A stretch of DNA of 64,000 nucleotides from Candidatus Kuenenia stuttgartensis (lineage in GTDB: Bacteria; Planctomycetota; Planctomycetia; Isosphaerales; Isosphaeraceae), in contig CAMBEP010000003.1 of the NCBI GenBank assembly GCA_945865635.1, forward strand, positions 62,001 to 126,000. The letters are read 5' to 3'. The notes under the pieces are model-generated. The model had not been told where the DNA came from and made no database searches. It worked only from the letters and a program-made list of their open reading frames with translations. Both the position numbers and the translations under genes were made by a program. Positions 35,273 to 44,815 of the stretch are shown in pieces. Position 1 is the stretch's first letter. The number at the start of each line of letters is the position of its first letter.

Positions 35273-38200
35273 TCAACCTTGCCCCAGTCCTGACCATCGA
35301 ACAGCCATTGATTGCAAATCTGGAACGGCTCGCGGTGAATCCACGTCAGAACCGAAATAGGCTTCCTCCACAGATCGAATAGCCATTGAAAGTTCTGTGC
35401 GTAGTGATTCGCTAAGGTTCTTGTCCCGCTCCAAACCTCTCAGAAGTCCCAACAAAGCAAAGGGATCCGCAGGGGGCGCCTCATGTCTGACCGATGGTTT
35501 GCGACTAAAAGATCTCAATAGTTTTGGAACTGTTATTCCAACAATGATCAAGCTGGCAACCAATCCAGCGATGGTTAGGTACTGACTGGTTCTGTCAATC
35601 TGACCGTATCTCGCTATAAGCGTGGTCAAAGCTTCAGCGCTGACCAGGTCGGCATCAACATATTTCTGATAGATAATTTTCGGGTTATCTACCTTTGACC
35701 TAGGAAATTGTATTTGAGAGGGCAAAGAGGTTAAGCCAGAGACAGCTTTGAGTGTGACTAAAGTTGTTCGTTCAGAAATGATACCAGCCAAGCTGGAATC
35801 TTCATCAAATCTTGAGACCGCCAGGCCCTGATCGTCAATCTTGTCTACATCAAACGATGGAATCGCATTAATATCAAGAATTTCGCCGACTGGTGGCATC
35901 AAACCATGGCCAGTTGTTTTGATCTCAAGAATCAATCGACCATCGCCCGATTGACGCTCATCCAGAATTTGAGTGATTTGAACGTCCTTGAAAGGCCTTG
36001 GAGTCGACTTCTCAGAATTGCAATTCACAGCGACTGGCGGCGATTCGACTGGTAAAATGACATACCCGGAAGTGTCCATGAAATCGAGATCAAGTTTCAA
36101 TGATGGAATCCGATCCACCTTCGAGCTTTTCGATTTCAATAAAAGATAGGCATAAGGTGTCGAACGCCAGCCCTTCTCAGGCGAGGGATGGCTTGTGACC
36201 TTCTCCGTCTCAAATGTGACTGAAAGCACTTCAAAATGCTCTTGAAGTGCCTTTGATGCCGCCTCCTGAAATTTATCGCGATAGTTTTCCAGTGGTCGAC
36301 CATAATTGTAATAGAAATTATTGCCTGCATTTTGATTTTGCAAATATTTACCAAATCCACCGCTTTCGCGTTCAATTTCCCGAGTATGGCGAATATTCAC
36401 ATAAACCCCGAATGGCTGCGATGCATCAATCGTTGTCGGGCCATCTACCAAGGCATCAAGCTGTATTTCCTTGTTTAAATCCTTGTAGTAGTCGTAAACC
36501 TTTCGGGCCTCATAAGCCTGTGGCACATCGCCCACAATTTCAAAACCCGCCTTGAGATATCGAAACTTCACCGCTGGCCCTATCGCACTCATCCTCGTAA
36601 AAAGCTGATTGGCAAAGCGGTTCAGGTGCATATCCGCTGCAGCACCAGGCAGTTTTCTCAAGGCTTCACGAATCAAACCCGGCTGACCAGCCTCAGCCAC
36701 TGTCGTTTCCGTAATCTGAGCCGGTTCGCATGCTCCAAGACCTGCAAAAAACCACTGGTCAAACACATCGTTGGTCTGCCGATCCACGGGCAGACCGTTT
36801 GCAATGCCGACATACTGCTCGGCCGCTTGTGCAAATAGGGCCAAGGCCTTGCGTCGTGTGGGTGTGAAGTCAGGCGAAAGTGCAATTTCCTGCTGAAAAT
36901 TGTTCTCATCATGCAGCAATGCCGCCTTGGCCGCTGTCAGCGACCATTCGTCCGGATATTTCAACCGTGCTTCGTCCACCACTTTCTGGGCTGTTGAATA
37001 ACCTCGAAGCACTTCGTCCTTGATATCCTTCTCACGTCGTTTGGTCTTGGCCTGATCCTGTACGGCTGGCCGACGCCACAACCCGGCAAGATTCTGACGC
37101 ATCTGCTGTGCAAGCCGGGCAATCGTCTCCGGACTAAGAGTCTCGATCGGGCCGAAAACCGATGCAATCGTCTCCATCCGATAGACTTCCGCTGAGCTGT
37201 GGCAGGTCGTGAATGCCTTGGCTATCAACGACTCATCCACCGGTCGAATCGGCAATTTCCTAAGCCGGATCAGCCAGCCTGCCAACTCTTGAAGATTGCG
37301 CTCCTGCTTCGATCGAGTCAGTGGAATGCTTTCCGCCTTTTGTTCAAAGCCAAACATGAAAATATAGGGGTTCCTCTGATTTTTGGCCTGATTCATGTCG
37401 TGGTTGGTGGTCCAGACCTTTAGAAATTCCTGAGCCAGTTCCCGACCCATCTCAGGCTCGGTCGTGGCGATTTGCTCGATATGTGGAAAAGCCTCTGAAT
37501 CTCCACCAATCTTTAAGTATAGCTCAGCCAATGCTTTGTGAATATTAGGACGCATTCCCGAATCAACCCGCTCCAGCCAGCCACCCTGCGGAGCCAGCCG
37601 AACCATCTCCCGAGCCGGTACAGCTTGAGGCATGTTGGGATTCATCTGCATGTTGACTTGGGTTTCATCGTCAGAACTATAAAAAACATTGCCGTACATG
37701 TCCCTTTGAATGCGTGGCCCACCCGATCGGTCAAACTGTTTCGTCATCTTGGCCTCAGCCAGCCAGGCTGCAGCCAGCGTTGTCAGACTCTCACGCCATT
37801 GGTCAGCACGTTCAGGGGCTGTTGCAAGCAATGCGTCAACGGCCGTTTTGAGCATCTGAATATTCCGCAGGCGTGGCTCGCTTGATCGGATCGACAATTG
37901 AAGGTTTGAACTGGCCGATTCGCCAAGGCTGGCCAGCAAGGCTGCACCGCGTTCGGGCTGGCCTCTGAATGAATCTTCAAACCACTTGCGAGTCAACGCT
38001 TTATCAACTTTTGAAACCAACGCAAGGGCCTGCTTAGTTGCTTCTTCGCGGGCTTGGCTTTGCTCAGCAGTTTTTACTTCCAGGGCCACCACACGCTGAA
38101 GTGCAGCCCAGGCCTGATTCACAAGTTCTGGTGTTCCAAACCTGTTATATTTGGCAAGTGCATGACGTGCCAAAAGGTTAAGTATGACTGGGTCAGACTT

Positions 38201-39289
38201 GGCCTCCGTACTCTCAACTGATGGCAGAAAGGCGCCAATATCAGCGGCCAGATTCGCAGCCATTAAAATCAGGGCGGCATCGCGTTTTGTCAGAACAGGT
38301 TTTGGGTCTTTCTGTTCGACAATCGCTCGTATCTGACGGACAAGCTCTTCTGTCGCGTCCGTTTGTCGATCCACCAGAAGAACCAATCGGGCCAATGGTT
38401 CGCGATCCTCCGGTTCGACTGCCTGGGGAGTGGCCTTGGTCAAGGCGATAAAGTCGTTAGCAGTCATCAGATTCAGTTCCGCAGACCCGCCTCGCCCCTG
38501 CATCAGAGCCATGGTTTCCGGGTCGTTCATGATGAAGTTGTTGTTGTACATCATGCGCTGCATAATCATCGATGACTGCTGGCTGCTGTTATCCACCGGA
38601 ATGGTCGATGCTCCAGAAGATTTGACCAAGGCGATCGCACCTGAAACGACTTGCTGGCCTGCTCCTAAAGTTTTAACGATCGTACGCCAAGCCGTCTGGC
38701 CTTCTTTGGGCGGCAGTTTTTTGAGCTGTTCGGCTACTTTGACCCAACGGCCCAATGAGACATTGCGGCCAAGCGCGTCAAGCTCTTTCTCAAAAGGATC
38801 TTCCGAAGTTTTTTTGACGGCCACTTGATCCGTTGCAGCGGTATCCGAAACTGATGATCTCGCCTCGGCAGCTTCAACCTGTGCTAAAATCTCCGGAGGT
38901 AAATGAGCCGTTGCTGGATCTGTCGTTGCCCCTGTTTTGCGTTTCGGCTGGATCACTCCTGATTCCATGGACCAAACCCTGAGAATGGTCGAGGGCTTTC
39001 GGTCGAAAATCTGCTTTTCAATCTTGGCCAGTCGCTCGGCTGCAGGATCGGCCTTTTTTTCTTCCGGTTTGACCGTTTTATCGGTCGCATCAACGACTGG
39101 TTTTTGATCCAGTTTTGGTTCTGGCTTTTTCGGTTCAATGACCTTGGCAGGCGTTATGACAGCTGCAGATTTTATTTGTGTAAAAGGAATGGCTTGAATG
39201 GTTTGTGTCTGGGCGATTGATGCAGTTACAGAGATGACGGAACAGACCGCGACCATCAACGTCATGAATTGTAAAAAAAGCCGGTTCAT
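35273..39289 (-). CDS. Large exported helical-repeat protein of unknown function
   Basis: A 1338-residue protein not recognised as any named family. It has a signal peptide (residues 1-26, ending SIAQ-TQ), then a Lys/Pro/Glu-rich linker (about 40-90). A long region of helical, TPR-like character follows (about 150-920), for example LNLLARHALAKYNRFGTPELVNQAWAAL, here spanning the middle third. A beta-rich portion runs to about 1200, and near the C-terminus one membrane helix (YLTIAGLVASLIIVGITV) precedes a cytoplasmic tail of about 75 residues. It therefore looks anchored at its C-terminal end with most mass outside the cytoplasm. It is preceded 128 bases upstream by a TPR-like exported protein gene on the same strand. 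Confidence 0.8.
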   Translation of the reverse strand: MNRLFLQFMTLMVAVCSVISVTASIAQTQTIQAIPFTQIKSAAVITPAKVIEPKKPEPKLDQKPVVDATDKTVKPEEKKADPAAERLAKIEKQIFDRKPSTILRVWSMESGVIQPKRKTGATTDPATAHLPPEILAQVEAAEARSSVSDTAATDQVAVKKTSEDPFEKELDALGRNVSLGRWVKVAEQLKKLPPKEGQTAWRTIVKTLGAGQQVVSGAIALVKSSGASTIPVDNSSQQSSMIMQRMMYNNNFIMNDPETMALMQGRGGSAELNLMTANDFIALTKATPQAVEPEDREPLARLVLLVDRQTDATEELVRQIRAIVEQKDPKPVLTKRDAALILMAANLAADIGAFLPSVESTEAKSDPVILNLLARHALAKYNRFGTPELVNQAWAALQRVVALEVKTAEQSQAREEATKQALALVSKVDKALTRKWFEDSFRGQPERGAALLASLGESASSNLQLSIRSSEPRLRNIQMLKTAVDALLATAPERADQWRESLTTLAAAWLAEAKMTKQFDRSGGPRIQRDMYGNVFYSSDDETQVNMQMNPNMPQAVPAREMVRLAPQGGWLERVDSGMRPNIHKALAELYLKIGGDSEAFPHIEQIATTEPEMGRELAQEFLKVWTTNHDMNQAKNQRNPYIFMFGFEQKAESIPLTRSKQERNLQELAGWLIRLRKLPIRPVDESLIAKAFTTCHSSAEVYRMETIASVFGPIETLSPETIARLAQQMRQNLAGLWRRPAVQDQAKTKRREKDIKDEVLRGYSTAQKVVDEARLKYPDEWSLTAAKAALLHDENNFQQEIALSPDFTPTRRKALALFAQAAEQYVGIANGLPVDRQTNDVFDQWFFAGLGACEPAQITETTVAEAGQPGLIREALRKLPGAAADMHLNRFANQLFTRMSAIGPAVKFRYLKAGFEIVGDVPQAYEARKVYDYYKDLNKEIQLDALVDGPTTIDASQPFGVYVNIRHTREIERESGGFGKYLQNQNAGNNFYYNYGRPLENYRDKFQEAASKALQEHFEVLSVTFETEKVTSHPSPEKGWRSTPYAYLLLKSKSSKVDRIPSLKLDLDFMDTSGYVILPVESPPVAVNCNSEKSTPRPFKDVQITQILDERQSGDGRLILEIKTTGHGLMPPVGEILDINAIPSFDVDKIDDQGLAVSRFDEDSSLAGIISERTTLVTLKAVSGLTSLPSQIQFPRSKVDNPKIIYQKYVDADLVSAEALTTLIARYGQIDRTSQYLTIAGLVASLIIVGITVPKLLRSFSRKPSVRHEAPPADPFALLGLLRGLERDKNLSESLRTELSMAIRSVEEAYFGSDVDSPRAVPDLQSMAVRWSGLGQG

Positions 39290-39416
39290 CGGTGCCAGTC
39301 CTTGGGTGAAGTACGATCTGATAAGTATCCGAAAACGAGTTGCTCTGGCATCTCTTTGCGAGCTGAAAATGCCAGAGACCTCAAAAAATGTTCAAAAGCT
39401 GAGGGCTGAATACGGC

Positions 39417-40127
39417 TCAGGAACCACTACCGTCAGGCGCTGGGCCTGCTGCTGCTCCACGACCGTCTTTTTTCGGATTGTTGCTTGGCTTCCGACCTTT
39501 ATTTTTGCACTGGCCTGACTTGCAGTTGGAGCATGGCTTCGGGATTGGCATACCCTGAAGCTCAGAGACATCCATTCGTGCCAGCCGAATGGTGCCTTCC
39601 AAGTTGTCTCGATACGTTTTAGCAGCGTCCAGATCACCGGATTTGTCAGCATCCTCAGCCAATTGGCGATAGGTCTGGCGGGCGTTCTCAACATCGGGCT
39701 GCCATTCGGCTTCACTCAAGCCTTCCAGACGCTTGAGCCAGGTCATGTAGAACTTGGCATTGGCCAAAGTCGACTGGGCCTCTCTCCTGACCTTGGAATC
39801 CGCCTTGGGGTCCGCTTCCAAATCAGCCAGCAGTGTATCAAGCTCAGCGGCGGCTTCTGGCAATTGGCTTGAAAACATCTGTGCCTGGGCTTTGCCAAGG
39901 CGGATCGACTGGACCAGTCCAAGCGATTCTTTGCTGTCAACGCCAGCCAAGGCGGCGTCATAAGCCAGCAAGGCTTCTGACCAGTTCTCAGCCTCAACAG
40001 CAGCTTTGGCTCGTGTCAGTGCCACAGCGGACTGATCCATTTTCAGAGCATTTTGGCCAGGCCCATAATGATAGGCTCCGACAACCGCAGGCAACATCAG
40101 CCAGATAGCCAGCAACCATGATCGCAT
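39417..40127 (-). CDS. Exported TPR-like protein with Cys/Lys-rich tail
   Basis: A 236-residue protein starting at ATG 40127; the frame opens upstream, but this start gives a good signal peptide (MRSWLLAIWLMLPAVVGA-YH). Residues about 35-170 form helical pairs in TPR-like spacing (LTRAKAAVEAENWSEALLAYDAAL). The last 45 residues include CSNCKSGQCKNKGRKP, then Gly/Ala/Pro. No family was recognised beyond a general TPR fold. It precedes the 1338-residue protein gene and is probably co-expressed with it. TPR partners of this size occur as BatE in Bat operons, but this is not in the MoxR operon itself. Confidence 0.7.
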   Translation of the reverse strand: MRSWLLAIWLMLPAVVGAYHYGPGQNALKMDQSAVALTRAKAAVEAENWSEALLAYDAALAGVDSKESLGLVQSIRLGKAQAQMFSSQLPEAAAELDTLLADLEADPKADSKVRREAQSTLANAKFYMTWLKRLEGLSEAEWQPDVENARQTYRQLAEDADKSGDLDAAKTYRDNLEGTIRLARMDVSELQGMPIPKPCSNCKSGQCKNKGRKPSNNPKKDGRGAAAGPAPDGSGS

Positions 40128-40536
40128 AATTAAGGCCCCCAAGTGCTCAATCTGATGAAAACGCGTATTTGTACCGCTTCTCAAAACGGCACGATTAATG
40201 TTATTCTACACACAAACATATCGTACGGACTATACGGTCTTCTTAAAATTCTGAATGATTATCGCTTCCAAGTTTCCAACCCTGTTTGGAAATATCGCAA
40301 ACCGAATCTTTTTGAGCCTTTTGAAAGCAACTCGTCAAACAGATTTTCTGCCATATCCATTCGCTGTTTGTTGCGCATCCATGGAATCATAACATTTTGG
40401 CCAATCTCTGTATCAGCCCTTGAAATCACCTCGGAGACAGAGCTATCATGTATGAGAGCTTCTGTAAACTGCCTGCCTCATGCTGTTCCTACAAAAATCC
40501 GACTCGTTACCTGAGACCAAACATGTGCATCTTCCT
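40128..40536. other. Gene-free divergent promoter region
   Basis: About 410 bases between divergent genes. AT-rich around 40190-40290. The frame of the downstream gene is open from 40480, but ATG 40537 is the better start. No RNA gene or repeat was recognised. Confidence 0.35.
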
Positions 40537-43269
40537 ATGAGAAAAACCCATTGTTTCTGGCTATTTGGGTGCACGGCAATGATCTGCATGAGTCTGCAGG
40601 AAACCAGTGCTGCTGTAGATTATTTAACGGAAATAAAACCGATTTTGAAATCCCGATGCTATGCCTGTCATGGCTCGCTGATGCAAAAAGCCGGCTTACG
40701 ACTGGATACCGTATCGCTCATGCACAAAGGCAGCGATAACGGTGATGTACTCAAAGGCAATCCAAGCCTTCTGATGGAACGCATCAACGAAGCCAATGTC
40801 GCCGACCGCATGCCTCCTGAAGGGGAAGGGGTAACTCTCACATCTTCAGAAAAAAACCGAATTGCCGAATGGATCGCCGGCGGTGCCATTTCACCCATCG
40901 ATGAAAAGCCGGAACCAAGCCCTAAAGATCACTGGGCATTTCGTCCGATTGTCAAACCTGCTATCCCCAAAGTGAACCAGACCAATTGGGTACAGAACCC
41001 GATTGATTCATTTATTCTTCACCAATTGGAATCAAAAGGCCTGACGCCCGCCCCTAAAGCTGATGCTCTGGCCTTGCTGCGTCGTTTAAACATCGACCTG
41101 ATTGGCCTGCCCCCATCGATCAATGAAATCCAATCTGTATTCTCGCAACACAATCCAAACTGGTATGCAACAACCTCTGCAAGGCTCTTGAAAGACCCCC
41201 GTCATGGGGAGCGATGGGCACGTCATTGGATGGACATCTGGCGATATAGCGACTGGTGGGGCCTGGGTGCCGAGCTGCGAAATAGCCAGAAACAGATCTG
41301 GCATTGGCGGGACTGGATTGTTGAATCTCTGAATCGTGATAAACCCTACGACAGCATGGTCCGGCTCATGCTGGCCGCTGACGAAATCGATCCAGAAGAT
41401 TTGGGATCATTAAGAGCCTCCGGATACCTGGCCCGAAATTATTTCCTCTTTAATCGCAACCAATGGCTTGATGAAACCGTAGAGCATGTGAGCAAGGCGT
41501 TTCTGGGATTGACGATCAATTGTGCAAAATGCCATGACCATAAGTTTGACCCTATCAAACAAACCGATTATTACTCGATGCGCGCCGTATTTGAACCTTA
41601 CCTCGTGCGAAATGACGTAGTGCCCGGAACTCTGGATACCAAACAGGATGGTATTTCAAGAGCTTATGATGCCTATCTAAACGAGCCAACCTATCGATTT
41701 ATTCGGGGCCAGGAAAACAGCCCTGATAAAAGAGTCGTAATTCCACCTGATGTGCCAGCATTTTTGACTGGTTCAGGATTAATTGTAAAACCAATCGCAT
41801 TGCCCACACCGGCTTGGCACCCAGAAATTCGACCACATGTTCGCTTATCAAATTTGAAACAGAAACAAATGCTGGTCGAATCGGCAAAAGCTGAGCTTTT
41901 TCAAGCCCAAAACGCTTGGAAATTAGCCAGCGACGATGAGCAGCAACGCAAGCAATTAGCTTCCAAATCGAGCATTTCAAATCCGGATCAAAAAGCTTCA
42001 TCGACCACAACGGAAAAATTGCTCGCTCGAAACCTTGCGGAAAAGACCTTGAGAGCGGCTGAAGAGGAATGGGCATCGGTGAGACTACGCGCGGCTGCAG
42101 ATCTATCAAGTGCGCGATCGGCCTCTGAGGAATCCAGTCAAGAACTGGTCAAAATATCGGTTTGGGCCGAGCGACAGGCATCTGTTTCGCGAGCGGATGC
42201 AGAATTGGCCCGATGCGAACTGGAGCTTTTTCGTGGTGATAAACCGCAGAAGCCGGAATTACAGAAGAAGTTCGAATCCGCTAAAAGCCTGGCAGAACAA
42301 GCCAAAGCCAAGCTGGCCGAACCACCGGGCAAGCACACCTCGCTCGTCGGGGCCGAGCATGTACCCACCAAATTTAAATCATCGACGGCATTCGACCCAA
42401 TACCCACCTTCCCAAGCCAAAGCTCAGGACGCCGTACCGCCCTTGCGGAATGGATCACCAGCCCCAATCATCCTCTGACCGCGCGAGTCGCCGTCAATCA
42501 TATCTGGGCCAGGCATATGGGTAAGCCTCTGGTACCAAGTCTTTTCGACTTCGGACGCAAGGGGCAGCTACCATCGCACCCGAAACTCCTCGACTGGCTG
42601 GCAGCAGAATTTGTCGAAAACGGCTGGAGCATGAAGCACATCCACCGACTGATTGTCGAATCCTCAGCCTATCAAATGCAATCATCGCTGCTGAATGCAT
42701 CTGAAAAAAACTTGGAGATCGATGCCGACAATAAGAATTTCTGGCGCCGAGAGCCAATTCGGATCGAATCGCAAGTTGTACGAGATTCCATTCTAAAGCT
42801 TTCGGAAACTCTTGACCCAACCATGGGTGGCCCACCTATTGAGTCCAGCCTACAAACCAATTCAAATCGTCGCAGCCTTTATTTTTTTCATTCCAATAAT
42901 GATAGAAATCTCTTCCTGACAACATTTGACGAAGCCATGGTGAAGGACTGTTACCAGCGCGAACAAAGTATTGTACCGCAACAAGCCCTGGCTTTATCCA
43001 ACTCGCGTTTGGTGCATGATTCAGCACCCCGAATCGCTCAAGAAATTGCCAATAAAATGGCACCTGAAACCAATGAGGCAAAATTTGTGAATCTGGCTTT
43101 TATCTATACACTTGGAATAGTGCCAAGCCGCGATGAAACACTGGCATCGATCAAGGCCATGGAGAGCTGGAAAAAGCTGGTAGACCAAAAACCAGACTCT
43201 GAAAAAATAGCCAGAACAAACCTGATCTGGGCGCTTCTCAATCACAACGATTTTGTCACCTTGCGATAA
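40537..43269 (+). CDS. PSCyt1/PSCyt2/PSD1 planctomycete cytochrome-associated protein
   Basis: About 910 residues, starting at ATG 40537 (MRKTHCFWLFG) with a signal peptide ending TSAA-VD. The N-terminal PSCyt1 domain holds a cytochrome-like SRCYACHG followed by LRLDT and DRMPPEGEG. DUF1549 (PSCyt2) follows with RLNIDLIGLPPS and CAKCHDHKFDPI. A helical, coiled-coil-prone insert rich in Lys, Glu and Ala occupies roughly residues 440-620. DUF1553 (PSD1) closes with NHPLTARVAVNHIWARH and HPKLLDWLAAEF. The DUF1501 gene begins 9 bases after the stop. This is the fuller version of the pair at 22.6-25.9 kb. Confidence 0.94.
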   Translation: MRKTHCFWLFGCTAMICMSLQETSAAVDYLTEIKPILKSRCYACHGSLMQKAGLRLDTVSLMHKGSDNGDVLKGNPSLLMERINEANVADRMPPEGEGVTLTSSEKNRIAEWIAGGAISPIDEKPEPSPKDHWAFRPIVKPAIPKVNQTNWVQNPIDSFILHQLESKGLTPAPKADALALLRRLNIDLIGLPPSINEIQSVFSQHNPNWYATTSARLLKDPRHGERWARHWMDIWRYSDWWGLGAELRNSQKQIWHWRDWIVESLNRDKPYDSMVRLMLAADEIDPEDLGSLRASGYLARNYFLFNRNQWLDETVEHVSKAFLGLTINCAKCHDHKFDPIKQTDYYSMRAVFEPYLVRNDVVPGTLDTKQDGISRAYDAYLNEPTYRFIRGQENSPDKRVVIPPDVPAFLTGSGLIVKPIALPTPAWHPEIRPHVRLSNLKQKQMLVESAKAELFQAQNAWKLASDDEQQRKQLASKSSISNPDQKASSTTTEKLLARNLAEKTLRAAEEEWASVRLRAAADLSSARSASEESSQELVKISVWAERQASVSRADAELARCELELFRGDKPQKPELQKKFESAKSLAEQAKAKLAEPPGKHTSLVGAEHVPTKFKSSTAFDPIPTFPSQSSGRRTALAEWITSPNHPLTARVAVNHIWARHMGKPLVPSLFDFGRKGQLPSHPKLLDWLAAEFVENGWSMKHIHRLIVESSAYQMQSSLLNASEKNLEIDADNKNFWRREPIRIESQVVRDSILKLSETLDPTMGGPPIESSLQTNSNRRSLYFFHSNNDRNLFLTTFDEAMVKDCYQREQSIVPQQALALSNSRLVHDSAPRIAQEIANKMAPETNEAKFVNLAFIYTLGIVPSRDETLASIKAMESWKKLVDQKPDSEKIARTNLIWALLNHNDFVTLR

Positions 43270-43278
43270 TCCGAAATC

Positions 43279-44763
43279 ATGAAAACCTCGCGTCAAAACC
43301 AATCCAATCACAGGTACGGAATGTGCCAAGGCCAGCACACGGCCAGACGCGCCTTCCTGGCCGACATGGGCATGGGCTTCACCGGCCTGGCTTTAGGTGC
43401 AATGCTGCACGATGAAACCCAGGCCAATGACACGACTTGGGCTCCACCCGATGGTCGGCCCCACTTCACGCCCAAGGCAAAAAATGTGATCTGGCTCTTC
43501 ATGAATGGTGGTGTCAGCCATGTGGAGAGCTTCGATCCAAAGCCCATGCTGACAAAATATGCGGGCAAAACCATTTCAGAAACTCCGTTCGCAAGCACCC
43601 AGGACCCCAAAAAACTGGCTATCGAGCGGCTCGTTGTGCCCGATGCCAATGGCAATCAACGCAACAAACTCTTCCCTCTGCAGGTGGGATTTAGAAAACA
43701 TGGCGAAAGTGGTATCGAAATCAGTGACTGGTTCCCTCACACGGCCAGGCATGTCGACAAACTCGCTATTGTGAGATCCATGTGGACAACCGACAGTAAC
43801 CACGGCGCCCAGACCCAGTTCCATTCAGGACGCCATCAAAACGATGGCGACTTCCCCAATCTCGGTGCCTGGGTACATTATGGGCTTGGATCCCTCAACG
43901 ATAATCTGCCTCAATTCATTTCCATTGGAACTCGAGAATACTGGAACAAGAAAGATGGCCATTATCTAGGCCCAGCTCATGATGCTGTCCCTCTAAGAAT
44001 TGATCCTAAGAATCCGCTCGATTTCGGAAATCCCGAAACCCCATTCCAAGCCAAGGCCCAAGAGACCGGATTCGAACTCATTGAAAAGCTCAATCGCTTG
44101 CGGAGTATCGAGTACCCGCACGACCCCGCTATGGCAGCTCGTGTGGCTTCCTATGAACTTGCTTATCGTATGCAGCGGTCGGTCCCTGAAGTGGTCGATT
44201 TTTCGAATGAATCCGCTGAAACTAAGTCGCTTTATGGGCTCGACAACCCGCAATGCCGCGATTTCGGTATGCAACTTCTTGCAGCCCGTAGGCTTGTGGA
44301 ACGTGGTGTACGATTCATCCAAATTCAGCATGGTGGAGGCGGAGCAGGGGCCTGGGATGCTCACAGTGCCTTGAAAGCAAACCACTCACAATTGGCCAAG
44401 GCTGTGGATCAGCCTGTTGGTGCTTTGCTTGAAGACTTGAACAGACGCGGGTTGCTAAATGAAACCCTGGTCATTTTTGCAAGCGAATTTGGCAGAACTC
44501 CTGGCACTCAAGGCGCAGATGGCCGCGATCATCACATCTTTGGATTTTCCGTGTGGATGGCTGGCGGCGGAATCAAGGGCGGAATTGCTCACGGAGCGAC
44601 CGATGAAATCGGATTCCATGCCAGTGAAAATCGCCATTATGTCACCGATATTCATGCCACCATTCTGCATCAAATGGGTTTGGATTCACGAAAACTCGAA
44701 ATCCCAGGCCGAAAACGTCTGGAAATCGACCACGGAACACCGATTCAAGCCATTCTGGCCTAA
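43279..44763 (+). CDS. DUF1501 protein
   Basis: A 494-residue DUF1501 protein, 9 bases downstream of the PSCyt1/PSCyt2/PSD1 gene. The leader [20 protein letters not shown] (about residues 21-40) is Tat-like. Conserved strings include [49 protein letters not shown] and [13 protein letters not shown]. It is longer than the copy at 24.6 kb, mainly through the segment around residues 90-260. Function is not established; the constant pairing with PSD1 proteins implies a joint role. Confidence 0.94.
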   Translation: MKTSRQNQSNHRYGMCQGQHTARRAFLADMGMGFTGLALGAMLHDETQANDTTWAPPDGRPHFTPKAKNVIWLFMNGGVSHVESFDPKPMLTKYAGKTISETPFASTQDPKKLAIERLVVPDANGNQRNKLFPLQVGFRKHGESGIEISDWFPHTARHVDKLAIVRSMWTTDSNHGAQTQFHSGRHQNDGDFPNLGAWVHYGLGSLNDNLPQFISIGTREYWNKKDGHYLGPAHDAVPLRIDPKNPLDFGNPETPFQAKAQETGFELIEKLNRLRSIEYPHDPAMAARVASYELAYRMQRSVPEVVDFSNESAETKSLYGLDNPQCRDFGMQLLAARRLVERGVRFIQIQHGGGGAGAWDAHSALKANHSQLAKAVDQPVGALLEDLNRRGLLNETLVIFASEFGRTPGTQGADGRDHHIFGFSVWMAGGGIKGGIAHGATDEIGFHASENRHYVTDIHATILHQMGLDSRKLEIPGRKRLEIDHGTPIQAILA

Positions 44764-44815
44764 TTTCCAGGAATGACTCAATCAAATCTGTCGCGAAGCC
44801 TGAATCACTTGCCTT

